The notes under the pieces are model-generated. The model was not told the DNA's origin. It did no database searches and saw nothing but the letters and a program-made list of their open reading frames with translations. From Capillidium heterosporum (Eukaryota; Entomophthoromycota; Entomophthoromycetes; Entomophthorales; Capillidiaceae): a DNA stretch of 64,000 nucleotides. The translations under genes were made by a program, and so were the position numbers. Below are positions 43,356 to 53,290 of this stretch, in pieces. Each line of letters begins with the position of its first letter. Position 1 is the first letter of the stretch. The DNA lies in the NCBI GenBank assembly GCA_016630905.1, contig WBMQ01000004.1:496001-560000 (forward strand), given 5' to 3'.

Positions 43356-45254
43356 TTAGCATCCAACAGGTAACTCAAACGAATCCATACGTTGACCGCC
43401 ACCCCAAGGTGTTCCATCAATCAACTTGGCCAAAGTCCCTAAACCACGCTTAGCGAACCCTTTCCAGATATGGCATTTGAATTTGCCTTTAGTTAACAAA
43501 AGTTCAGCCTGCAAGATAGCATCTCTAGCATCTAGGAAGCTGGGTCGGCAAGGCTGCAGCTTCATACCGTCGATAATCAACTGCAACATCAGCGTATTTC
43601 CCTTAGCAGTCTTGTCAGGGTAGTAGTTAGGTTCTAACCACATAGGATCGAAGCCTAATTCATCGACCAGGTTCCAGTAGACTTCAAAGAGCATCTCAGC
43701 CCAAGTAGCACCTTTTGCGTGGACACCCCAGTACCCAGGGTTATCCATGATGGAGTAAACTTCTGGATTTACGCTTTTGTCGGTCGAGTACAGGTACTTG
43801 CGGATGGATTTACCGTTGGAGTAATCGCCCATCCCAAAGTTGTGGGTACGGTTGTGGTGTTGCTTGATGCGTAACATGGTAGCTATAGCGTCACCCCAAC
43901 CTTCACCCATACCACCCGCTTCACCCCAGCCTAAGCAGTTGGAGTTGGCAGGACCACCAGTTAGACGTATGGAGAGTCCATGGCAGTACTCGTGGGTGAT
44001 GATGCCGCCTTCCAAGTCACCGTCGCGGAAGGGAGTGGTCTCATCCCAAACGTACATGCGCATACGGGGGCGTCGGCCGTCAGGTGGCGTAGCGAAGTTG
44101 GCGTTGTTGAATCCGGAAGAATCCTGGGCGTTGGCGACGACGGCATCTTTACCACGGCCTTCCGAACTCAAGTTCGTCTCTTGGAAGTTACCGGCTGCTT
44201 CATCGAATCCGTAGTTGTAGAACAGATCATGCAATTTGTTGTTCCAGTAGAACAAGTTGGTTAGAGAAGCGTTGATATAGGAGTAGGGTTCCTTCTTCAA
44301 ATCCAACTCAAAGTCGAAATTTAATGCTTTCCCACCTTGGGCCCGCGCCTTAGCTTTGTAATCCTCGTCGCGAGAGGAACCATCTACGGCGTAGGCGTTG
44401 TTGCCAGCGGTGTCGGTAAACACTTTGCCGTCGCTTTGGTCGTGCCAGCCAAGTGGCGAAGCCTTTTTATCATAAGGGTCAACCAGGACCTGGCGGTTCC
44501 CCTCACTGGGATCGTTGGTACCCATCTTGAATACGGTGTACGAAGCTTCATTGACCCAGTTGATCAGCGACATGATACGACCATCTTCAGCTGATACATA
44601 GGCTACGAACCAGTCGTCCAATAGATCAATTTCAATGGACCATACCAGCTCCAGATTAGCTTCACTAGTATGTAGGTACGCTAACTCGATTTTGACATCC
44701 TCCTGAGCTGCTGCTACGTTCCTTATAAGATAATTAACGTCATTTTTGACCAACTTGACGTCCGAGTTCAAGTCTACGTTAATATATGCCATAAGTTGTT
44801 TCAAGGCGGCTACCGGGGTAACTTTAGGCTTAGGCTGGCTAAAACTAGCAAAGCTGAACTGTCTAGAACGGAAATTGTTTTGGATGTAGAAGGAATGGCT
44901 CATGGAGACGAAGGAACTATCTTTAAAGTTGAAGTTCATATCGCCGTTGACTACCTCCAACCCGTTGTGCTTCTGCTTGAGGTAGACGTGGGTGACACCA
45001 GTTGATTGGGAGGTATGGGTAGATTTGACTTCGTAGTCAGCGGCGTTTAAATCCAAGTTGTTGAGGAGGACAAATTCTAGGAAATTTAAGTTGTTACTGG
45101 TAGGTAAGTTGACCGAATTGCTGGTGGCATGTAGGGAGCGTCTAGGTGGACTTTGACCGAAAGGCTGGATGGCTGAACGACTAGCGACATGGTTTGTGAA
45201 GAGAATGACTAATAGGGTAGTAGGTAGACCAAGGGTCCAAGCCAGGTGTCGCAT
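43356..45254 (-). CDS. Secreted fungalysin metalloprotease (peptidase M36)
   Basis: 632 residues, intronless, the usual size of fungalysin precursors. Signal peptide about residues 1-25 ('LGLPTTLLVILF'). A fungalysin/thermolysin (FTP) propeptide follows from about 55 to 235 and is removed on maturation. The zinc site is H421-E422-Y-C-H425 in 'GGIITHEYCHGLSIR', with the third ligand E451 in 'GGMGEGWGDA'. The family usually has HEYGH, so Cys replaces Gly between the histidines, outside the HExxH requirement. The flanking 'RLTGGPANSNCLGWGE' and 'FYWNNKLHDLFYNYGFDE' are strongly conserved. Extracellular protein degradation, typical of saprotrophs and of pathogens of animals or insects. TATA-like sequence about 85 bp upstream. 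Confidence 0.95.
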   Translation of the reverse strand: MRHLAWTLGLPTTLLVILFTNHVASRSAIQPFGQSPPRRSLHATSNSVNLPTSNNLNFLEFVLLNNLDLNAADYEVKSTHTSQSTGVTHVYLKQKHNGLEVVNGDMNFNFKDSSFVSMSHSFYIQNNFRSRQFSFASFSQPKPKVTPVAALKQLMAYINVDLNSDVKLVKNDVNYLIRNVAAAQEDVKIELAYLHTSEANLELVWSIEIDLLDDWFVAYVSAEDGRIMSLINWVNEASYTVFKMGTNDPSEGNRQVLVDPYDKKASPLGWHDQSDGKVFTDTAGNNAYAVDGSSRDEDYKAKARAQGGKALNFDFELDLKKEPYSYINASLTNLFYWNNKLHDLFYNYGFDEAAGNFQETNLSSEGRGKDAVVANAQDSSGFNNANFATPPDGRRPRMRMYVWDETTPFRDGDLEGGIITHEYCHGLSIRLTGGPANSNCLGWGEAGGMGEGWGDAIATMLRIKQHHNRTHNFGMGDYSNGKSIRKYLYSTDKSVNPEVYSIMDNPGYWGVHAKGATWAEMLFEVYWNLVDELGFDPMWLEPNYYPDKTAKGNTLMLQLIIDGMKLQPCRPSFLDARDAILQAELLLTKGKFKCHIWKGFAKRGLGTLAKLIDGTPWGGGQRMDSFELPVGC

Positions 45255-45807
45255 CGTAAGTCTAATATAAAAATGAAATAAAGTGAAATAAAAGTTCGAA
45301 AGATGTGTAAATTAAAGAGAGGTGAGGGCTTGGAGTTGGCTTTTATGCTACTACCTGTAAAGCATTGTATATTTCTAATGTATTTCTGCTAAGCGGGGTA
45401 AAATTTTATAGGAGCTAAGATCCACCTAGAATTAGCCAAAATGCTAATTTATGGTGGAAATTTGAATTTCGGTGTTAGTTGCCACCAATCAAATGCTTTA
45501 CTTATTGACATTTACTAAGCAGCTTCGTAAAAGGGAAAGCGGGTGAAGTGGGGTACGTTTTCATTTACGATGCAAACTGGAAGTTTACCTGAGTCACAAG
45601 TCCCATGACTTTGTGTGACTGCGTTAACAGTTGGCATCTATCTAGAACGTACATCAGGTGGTATTGGGCTACTTTGAAGTTTCAATAAGAACCTTTATAA
45701 AGGAAATGATGGGGAGGATGTCAACAAGTTGCTAAAATAAAGTATATAAGACTTCATTTAACTTTGCTATTGTACTATACTAAACTAAATTTAGCATATC
45801 TTATAGT
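45255..45807. other. Intergenic spacer
   Basis: Fungalysin promoter region followed by the left flank of a decayed transposase. No other feature supported. Confidence 0.4.
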
Positions 45808-46690
45808 CAATGAATGTAGATTGTTTACTAGAAGCTGATCATGAATCTCCTCCAAAGAACAGTTCTAATAGTAATACTGAAGCTCCAAATGTAAAATCAA
45901 CTTTTGATCTTAATTTAAAAGATGTAAATGAGGATATTGTCAAAGAGCATCTAGACAAGCTAAATTGACAATTCAAGTATAACAACGTAAACATAAGTAG
46001 ATTTTACAAGGAGCAAGAGGAGCTTTAGAAAGAGATAGAAAGCCTTCAAAATATATCCACTGGTATGGAAAATTACGAGAAAAGGAGGAAAAGGCCTAAA
46101 GCTAAACCTAAAGGCACCCGTTCAAAACAAGGAAAGCATTTAACAGAAGAGGAAGTCAATCTACTTAAACAAGATGATGTTAGCAGCATATTTTCTAAAA
46201 ACGACCTTTGTAAGAGATATGACAAGTGCTGTAAACCGATTTAAAATAGGATTCACGATACACCAAGCAAGAAAGATAATTTATTTAAGAAGGATAGATG
46301 AGGTAGCTACGTTGCTTTGGATTTTAGATCATGAGCATGGGAAAACGGTTAGTCAACTTAATGCTGACTTATAGTGTATATTTAGGACAGATACAATAGA
46401 TAAAACCATCACAAATGCGTTAGATTAGTGTGACCATACCTGGAAAGTTACTTTCAAAAATTCCTGCTGCATGGAATACAGAGGACAAACACAATATCAA
46501 GCATGACTTTGTAGCTTCTCAGTTCAATTGGTTTGGACGCAAGGAGCTTTACTTGGATGAATCTGCCTTCAACATGAGTTTAACACAAAGTGGATGGATG
46601 TTAACAGATAAAAAGGCTGAAGTTATGAAACTTAATAGATCGAACCCAATAAACGTTATTACAGGCACTATCCTCTCGCTATATTAAACA
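45808..46690 (+). mobile_element. Truncated Tc1/mariner-type transposase relic (copy A)
   Basis: Related to the element at 48231-51013 but in the opposite orientation. From ATG 45808-45810 it shows an Asn/Ser-rich N terminus, a coiled-coil start ('ISRFYKEQEEL'), a basic stretch, the conserved Trp of 'TWKVT' at 46441 and the first catalytic Asp in 'ELYLDESAFNM'. It then ends before the second Asp, with 'NPINVITGTI' as the last matching block. Many in-frame stops and frame changes; clearly dead. No terminal repeats found. Confidence 0.7.
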
Positions 46691-47034
46691 TATACGCTAT
46701 ACTCTGTACTATTATATATAATAATACTCTAAATAAACGTTATATATTTTATATTGGCTAATTTTTAGAAGACTACTATACTTGCAGCTATTAAAAATAT
46801 GTGAAGAATTTTAAACTAGCTATAGTATAAAATGGGTCCATTAATTAAATGCTTTTAGTTGTTAAGAAATTGAAGCTCGATATCAGCTGCAAAATAATAC
46901 ACAGTTCTATTCCATAGGTTTATTAATTTTTATATTTTTAGAGTATCGCTACTATTCAAAAGTTAGATGCCATCAAAACAAAATGTTAAGAGTAGATCAA
47001 AGATGACCTCAAGGTCAATACCTCAGAAATCTTC
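46691..47034. other. Short AT-rich spacer
   Basis: Nothing recognisable between the transposase relic and the next pseudogene. Confidence 0.35.
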
Positions 47035-47830
47035 CTCAACATCACCAAGCAGAGTTATTGGCTACATATAGTCTTCAGTGAAGTCTACTCTGGCTTGGCT
47101 TGTATAATATACATCAGTCTCTCCGTATCAGCCATCTTCCAGGACATCTTTTCCCGAAACTTGGGCAACTACTTTATAGAGCTCTATAGTGAAACTCACA
47201 TCTCTTTCATTAAAACTGTCAGCAACTTCGTCATTGCAGAGGAGATTACGATAGTTAAAGAAGTGCGATATATCGCCGCATTTACTGGTAAAGAAGCCAA
47301 AGAAGTTTCCTAAATCCATTGATCAGTCTCAGGACCAAGTTACAGAAGTTGAGAAAATTGATGAGAACTATGTTGGAAACTAAGTTGAAAACTGTAGGTA
47401 AGGATCTTGGAACTTTGATTATTCCATTATTTTGAAGGCTTAATTGCTATGGCCAGTTCTACATTACCAAGAAGCATTTTAATGACAGTGCTAAAGCCAA
47501 TAAGCTAGCTTAAGGAGGCCTTGGGATATATCAATAAAGGCTTGACTGATACTGCTACCCTCAACTCACTCATTGTCGTTGAACTTCTCAATATCAGATC
47601 CAAAACTAAAGCTCTAGTTGGCGCTATCATCCAAGCTAAAAGCTTCAAAAGTCACACCATATACCTATTTTGATATAAAAGGTCAATAGCGAAATTGTCT
47701 ATCAGTGCTATGTACCTCCCAAGCTGTTCCAGAAAAGTTTAAAAGCTAAAGAGTAAATTCAAAAAGTCGTCGATGCAGTTACCAAGAAGCAGGGTAGTAG
47801 AAGCGATTTGACCTAAGGTTTAGTTTCTGG
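47035..47830 (+). pseudogene. Unidentified helical-protein pseudogene
   Basis: Several protein-like stretches in changing frames: 'FQDIFSRNLGNYFIELYSET', 'FIKTVSNFVIAEEITIVKEV', 'FTGKEAKEV', 'LRKLMRTMLETKLKT', 'LGYINKGLTDTATLNS', 'LLNIRSKTKALVGAIIQ' and 'YVPPKLFQKSLKAKE'. The composition suggests a long helical protein. I do not recognise the family. A near-copy of about 47120-47400 lies in inverted orientation at about 53014-53260. Broken in several places. Confidence 0.45.
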
Positions 47831-48228
47831 AATATCCAACTAATTTAAATAGGTGTTTATTAAAAGCTAGGAAGATAGGTCTAAACCCCAGTATATTCAA
47901 CAGATTAGACTCTAATCCGTAGTTAACCTCAGCTTCAAATTCTTAATCTTGAATAAATATTTACCTTCATTATGCTGAAAAGCAATGTAACAACCAATCC
48001 AAATCATTACTATCAACTTAATAAATTTCGTCAATAATAATATATAATAGAACCAATTCCATTTTACAGTCCTTTAAAATCGAATACATCATACTAAGTA
48101 CTATACAGCTAAGTAACATTTAGTTTCTACAGCTAAAGGTAATGGCCTTATTTTAATCATAGTATTAACATACTATAGATAAAGCGATATATAGTAAGCC
48201 ATCATTTTAGTTTTATAGCTCAAGAAAC
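47831..48228. other. AT-rich spacer left of the transposon
   Basis: No gene or repeat recognised up to the TA at 48229-48230. Confidence 0.35.
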
Positions 48229-48230
48229 TA

Positions 48231-48352
48231 CCCATTTATTCAGGGTGGATAAGTATCTACCAATTCTCATGACATCATAAATTTTCTAAAAACAGATTTG
48301 GTAATTTCGCTTAGAAAAAACTAGTTACCCATCTAGAAAAATGGGTAAATTT
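48231..48352 (+). repeat. Left inverted repeat of the transposon
   Basis: Begins CCCATTTATTCAGG after a TA. Internal GTTACCCATCTAG and AATGGGTAAATTT match the complement of the right end. Confidence 0.6.
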
Positions 48353-48359
48353 AAATTGA

Positions 48360-49335
48360 GTTCTGTTTAACTCAACTTAATATTGTTATATGAAGAAGCT
48401 AACAAAAGAATAATACTATATGTTGGCTGGTTGCCCTTGCTGAATGCCTGACCACTGGCTAGGACTTCCAGTTGATTGGGTTCGGCCGAACTTGGTGAGT
48501 CCTTTGGCATGGGACGTGATATGTGTATCGTGTTGTGGGCTGACTAATATAGACACGATTGATTCCTCTACAACCAATGAAAGTACTAAAAATTCTCAAT
48601 CCCTGCAAAACCACTAGCTAAGAACCTTTTAACGTTTAATAAAACTAATCCAACTCAATATACGATCTTAGAACCTTAAAGACCTCAAACCACGAAACAC
48701 CAAAATCCTCTGTGTTCTCGAAATCCTTAATCCCCAGAAAAACCGGTCTCTTCTTCCTGTATAAAAGGTACGATATATATATCATAGCCTTGGGGATAGT
48801 CATAACTTACCGATATGTAAGTGGATATTTCTTCTGTAGGGGGGTAGACATGTGTTCTGGTCACAGTAGTCCACCCTTGAAGTTCAGATCCAATGATTCG
48901 TACAGCTGATTAGTATGGTAGAACTGGTCATCTGGTAATTAAAGTAAGTCTTCGGTGAGAGATAAAGTTTATAACCCGAAGCACATTGTCGGGACGTAGT
49001 ATAAATGTAAGCTAACTATGAAAAATAATATAAATTGATGATTACTCTACAACTCAGCTGAAGAGCTAAGTTGACACTATATATAGTTACAGCTTGTATA
49101 GACTTATATTAAAGTAGTACTGTATTAAAATTTTATGCAAGGTATATATCAAAATTTAAATACTAAAGAATTTCATTTAGAGTATATATATTGGAAATAG
49201 TGAAGCATAAGAATACGAAGGATAGGATAGATATTTAAATAAAGCAGTGTAGAAAAGGATAGGAAATTAACTAGAGAGCATATTACCAGTTATTGCCTTA
49301 CGTTCCTTATAGTCGTCATAGAATGACTCAGTTTT
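48360..49335. other. Unexplained non-transposase segment inside the transposon
   Basis: Lies between the left inverted repeat and the transposase stop. It includes a more GC-rich patch (about 48425-48545) with a GTTCGGCCGAAC palindrome near 48480 and a 65-codon frame at 48712-48909 without known features. It could be an old insertion or untranslated element sequence. Confidence 0.35.
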
Positions 49336-49341
49336 TTTATA

Positions 49342-50728
49342 TCAGCTATCGCAGTTATCACTATTGACATTATTGGCAAACCCGGTTTTGATAGCTCTGT
49401 ATAGTGCATTTCGAGTTTTGGTTTGAGTTTGGTTAACATGCTTCCTAACAGCATTGAAACAGTACTCAATAGGATTTAGAAATGGAGAATATGGAGGTAA
49501 GAATCTTAACAGTATCCTGTTGTCCTTCAAAGCATCTTGGAAGTCTGGGTTCTTAGCACAAGAGTGATGTGCAGACGCATTATCTAAAAGGATGGCACCT
49601 CCAGCAAAATGGGTCAAATTCTTAAGAATGTAGTTTCGAATCTGCCTTTTAGATATTGTATCGACTTCCTCATTTCCAAGTATGCTGATATAGTCATTCC
49701 AGTATTGGCCTTTAAAAGAAATTGTAGAGATGACATGAATTGGACTTGACCTATTTTGCTTGTCGACACCAGCTCGTCTTTTGCTCAATGCCCAAGCATA
49801 GTGTGCAGTTCCCTCTAAAGTAAAGGCACATTCATCCAAGTAGTAAACATTTTGCCCAAGTATACTACAAACAGAATCAGAAAAATTAAACCGTAGATCT
49901 CGAATTTGTTGCTCATTCCAAGCATCTGGTATCTTTGAGGTAACTTTTCACGTATACTTACATCTCGCTAAGGTATTCAGAATAGTTTTCTCAGTAACTA
50001 TCTTCTTATATTTATTATAATATTCTTCGTTGAGGCTGCGGACAGTTACATAGTGCTCTTCTTCATTATATTCTTCCTTTTGATGACCTTCTTCGCAGAT
50101 GTATAGTAGGAAGATCAATCCATCCTCTTTGATCATACGTGGCCTTCCAATTGTGGAATTCCTAGATTGGCATTTAGCTTTAATTTCATCTTCGTGCTCA
50201 GCGTTGTAAATCGTTTTTCGAAATTTATTGGATCTTTCACTCATCTGTGCTTTGGTAAACTTATGACTAGCTTTATCCTTCTGAATAATATCTTTTTCGT
50301 CTTTGGTTAGGTGTTTGTACTTTTCCAACTTGGTTTCTGCTTTGGCCTTTTCTTGTTTAACCTCTTGCTTTGCTTGCCCTTTTCTATAAGTAGTTAATCC
50401 ATCACTCACATTCTTCATAAGTTCGATCTTCCGTTGTAAATCATCTTGTTTCTTATATAGCTGACCGATCAAGGCATTGCTGTCCTCAAATTCACTAGAT
50501 AGACAGCCAAGTAACTTTGAATTTGTTCTGGACTCATCTCACTTAGATTAGGAAGTCCGTTTAATTCCGTGCCTTCATTTCCGCCTAAATAAAAATCATT
50601 TAAATAAGCAATCTATTAAAAGTATTGTTACTGCTGCCTCCTTGATTTGCAGCATCTTTTGAATGTGAGTTTGAAGATGCATTTGTTAAAATGAGTTTTT
50701 CAGCAGTTAGATTTTGGTTTAAGTTCAT
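49342..50728 (-). pseudogene. Tc1/mariner-type DDE transposase, lightly damaged
   Basis: N-terminal exon from ATG 50728 ('MNLNQNLTAEKLILTN'), an intron of about 50 nt (3' end near 50584), then a coiled-coil Lys/Glu-rich region and a basic region before the catalytic core. DDE triad: D in 'YYLDECAF', D in 'AILLDNASAHHSC', E in 'FLPPYSPFLNPIEYCFN', with 38 residues between the second D and the E. Damage: one in-frame TGA at 49948-49950, where the relative at 46441 has TGG (Trp of 'TWKVT'), and one frame change near 50500. DNA cut-and-paste transposase of the IS630/Tc1/mariner group; the N terminus does not resemble the HTH array proteins in this window. Confidence 0.78.
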
Positions 50729-50873
50729 CTTTAAATTGAGAACAAATTAGCGTTTTGTTTTAATAAAGTTATACAAGCATAAATATATACCTTTAGCTTT
50801 GCGATTTATATCTTTACTCAGACTGTCAACAACATTTAGATAAAAGTAAACTGACTTGAATTTATTTGAGCAC

Positions 50874-51013
50874 AAATTACCCGTTTTTTCCAATGAGTAA
50901 TTTGGCTTTCCAGAGTAATGCGGATAATTATTTAAAATAAACCTAGCTTGTAAATGAGATCACTTTAATTACGTCATGGTGGAAATGAGTAGTTTACTTT
51001 TTTCCTGGATGAG
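50874..51013 (+). repeat. Right inverted repeat of the transposon
   Basis: Complementary partner of the left end. Includes AAATTACCCGTTTTTTCC and GAGTAATTTGG, and ends GGATGAG before TA at 51014-51015. Confidence 0.6.
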
Positions 51014-51232
51014 TAAATTGTTTTTTGGATTGTTATATAAGTCCTTATTTTCTTCAATAGCCATATTATTCATTCTGCTTTCGCTATAACAAACCCCTAT
51101 TCAGGTCTATCTATAAATTATTCTCAAAAAGTACGTTTTCATACGGGTAATAATGAGCTGTTCTAAAGTCTAAAATTCTCAAGTCAACTTGCTTTGAAGT
51201 CAACATTTTTTTAAGAATTCAACATCACAACC

Positions 51233-52251
51233 ATGTTGTACGGAAATTTATCTCCCTTCAACCTGAATGTTGCCAGTTTTTCCTTTGCCATAGTAACTTT
51301 AGGAGCAGTAGTTGGTTTAAGTAAGCATATTTCCACCATGGCTTTAAACTAACAACTTGTAATAGCTCTCTACAACCGTGAGCTTACTAAGCGTATTAGT
51401 TTCCGCCTGCAGGCCGCCATCGCCATCACCGATATTGGAAACCATCTGGCTGGTATGTACTATGCCTTACTTCCACCGGGTGGGCTCTGTACTTTAGCTG
51501 GGTTCTGGCGTACCTTTGGTCGAGATCTCTTCTGTTTCTACAACATCGCCATCGCTTTGAACTTACAATTGGTCTTCTTGCATGGCTTCTCACCCAAGTT
51601 CAGGGCTGAACTCGCCTATTGGTTGGTGCCTCTTTTCCTCGCTCTCTTGATGAACATCCCACCTCTAGGTACTAAGTCCAACTCTTAGGCTGCTTACTAA
51701 CATTGTTTGTAGCTCTTGGTATGTTCGGTAGAGACCCCGCCACCAAATTCGGCGTATGCTTCATCATAGGTCAGCAGCAACCTGCCGGTCGTGCTTTAAC
51801 CATAATCAACATCAACCTGGTTCTTCTAGCTACCTCTGTCTACTGCACCATCGTAGCTGTCCTCGTTGCCATTAAGTTAAATAACACTAAGAAAACCTTG
51901 AGCACCATGGAGGTTACTGGTGGCGATTCTAGGAGGAACTCCATCAGCAGAGAGCTGAGGTCTTTAGTCGTCCATGTAACCCTCCACCGCTTAGTTACCG
52001 TAATTACCCTTTCAGGATACCTAGTTTTCCAGTTCACCCAGATAATTAACCTTACTGGCTCTATCATTGAAATCTCTAATTGGTCGATCTGGACCTCCAA
52101 CTTGACTGGAACTTTGAACTTCATTGCCTTCATCTTGGACCCTACCTTGCATCACGCTCTTATCTCCATCTACCAAGATCTCACTTGTGGTAAATTAGAT
52201 CTAGTACTAAAGTTGATACTAAGTTCAACAACGACAACAAGTTGGAGTTGA
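51233..52251 (+). CDS. Seven-transmembrane receptor-like protein (fungal GPCR-type)
   Basis: About 310 residues from three exons (introns about 51319-51369 and 51670-51712). Seven hydrophobic helices can be drawn: 'FSFAIVTLGAVVGL', 'AAIAITDIGNHLAGMYY', 'FYNIAIALNLQLVFLHG', 'YWLVPLFLALLMNIPPL', 'LVLLATSVYCTIVAVLVAI', 'VTVITLSGYLVFQFTQII' and 'LNFIAFILDPTLHHALI'. The loop after helix 5 is basic/Ser-rich ('GGDSRRNSISREL'), as in cAMP-receptor/Git3-like fungal GPCRs. D-P-x-x-x-x in helix 7 recalls NPxxY. The C-terminal tail ('LDLVLKLILSSTTTTSW') differs from that encoded by the partial duplicate at 52793-53035 ('RPSTKINTEFNKLELN'). A one-base deletion after GGTAAA near 52193 explains this, so the tail of this copy may be altered. 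Ligand unknown. Confidence 0.6.
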
Positions 52252-52792
52252 ATGGGGAATCAGCAACTTATGCTTTCTACTAGGATTTAGAGCGTAAGAA
52301 GGTTGCCCAGCAGTCCTAAGTTTGGATTTAGGCCAACATTGAATATTTACAGTAAAAATTACATTTTACTTAGACATATATCTCATCTTTTATAAAGGTT
52401 TATTCATATTTTAATAATTTAGGACATCTTTGCAGGCTATAAAGATGCATTTATCGTAGTGAAGCTAATAGTTATTCTAGTTATAAACGTTTGGAAATCA
52501 GCTTAACTGAAAGTAAAGATGAGGTTCCCAACCGATAAGCTCCCTACCTACCACCGTATATAAAACTTGTAATTCAAACGATGCCTTTAGATAAACTTAT
52601 AACAATGGCTCTGATGTCCAAAACTTAAACAACTTTTCATATGTAACTTTATCGTCTGGTAAACCATCTAATATATTTCAATAGCATTTCTACTAAAAAT
52701 ATCTTTAAAATATATCATTAAAAACTACAAAAATGTTACGACTAGTTTAAAATGCTCTATACTTTATTATAAAAAAACGTAAATTAGCAAAC
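52252..52792. other. Former 3' coding tail and spacer
   Basis: The first ~70 bases (to about 52319) retain, in another frame, the ancestral receptor tail ending 'KKVAQQS'. The rest is AT-rich and empty. Confidence 0.45.
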
Positions 52793-53290
52793 TTAGAACT
52801 GCTGGGCAACCTTCCTACATCCCAAATTTTGGTAAAAAGCATAAGTTGATAACTCTTCGTTCAACTCCAACTTGTTGAACTCGGTATTAATTTTAGTACT
52901 AGGTCTAATTCTACCGCAAGTGAGATCCTGGTAGATGAAGATAAGAACGTGATGCAAGGTAGGGTCCAAGGTGAAGGTAATGAAGTTCAATTTAGCTTTC
53001 AACACATTTCTCATTAATTTTCCCAACTTCTGCAACTGACCTGAGACTGATCAATGGATTTAGAAACTTCATTGGCTTCTTTACCAGTAAAGGTGGTGAT
53101 ATGTCGCACTTCTTTAACTATCGTAATCTCCTTTGCAATGACGAAGTTGCTGACAGTTTTAATGAAAGAGATGTGAGTTTCACTATAGAGCTCTATAAAG
53201 TAGTTGCCCAAGTTTTGGGAAAAGTTGTCCTGAAAGATAGTTGGATACAAACCAAGCCAGGAAACAACTATGAGTAGCGAGGTGAAACGT
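52793..53290 (-). pseudogene. Inverted chimeric duplicate: receptor 3' end joined to the helical pseudogene
   Basis: 52793-53000 matches the last transmembrane helix and tail of the 7TM gene at 51233 ('FTLDPTLHHVLIFIYQD', ending 'RKVAQQF'). 53000-53290 matches the unidentified gene at 47.1-47.4 kb ('NYFIELYSETHISFIK', 'KEITIVKEVRHITTFTGK'). The join lies at a short TTGAA(C/A) shared by both parents. Opposite strand to both sources. No start or upstream part of the receptor is present, so it is non-functional as a receptor. Confidence 0.65.

Larger units (their letters stand above)
48231..51013 (-). mobile_element. Tc1/mariner-superfamily DNA transposon, nearly whole (copy B)
   Basis: 2783 bp flanked by TA dinucleotides at 48229-48230 and 51014-51015, as expected for the TA target duplication of this superfamily. 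Imperfect inverted repeats lie at about 48231-48352 and 50874-51013. Both ends start C(C/T)CAT and share TTAC(C/T)CAT and CGGGTAA/TGGGTAA motifs, CATGAC(A/G)TCAT-like sequence and AGGAAAAA/GAAAAA tracts. The transposase runs on the minus strand at 49342-50728. About 1 kb between the left repeat and the transposase stop is not accounted for. Confidence 0.75.

Noticed and set aside
46174-46374. Independent small gene within the transposase relic
   Set aside because: It is a shifted-frame stretch of the decayed transposase copy.
48425-48545. tRNA-like look of the GC-rich patch (GTTCGGCCGAAC)
   Set aside because: No complete cloverleaf could be drawn; the palindrome alone is not a T-arm.
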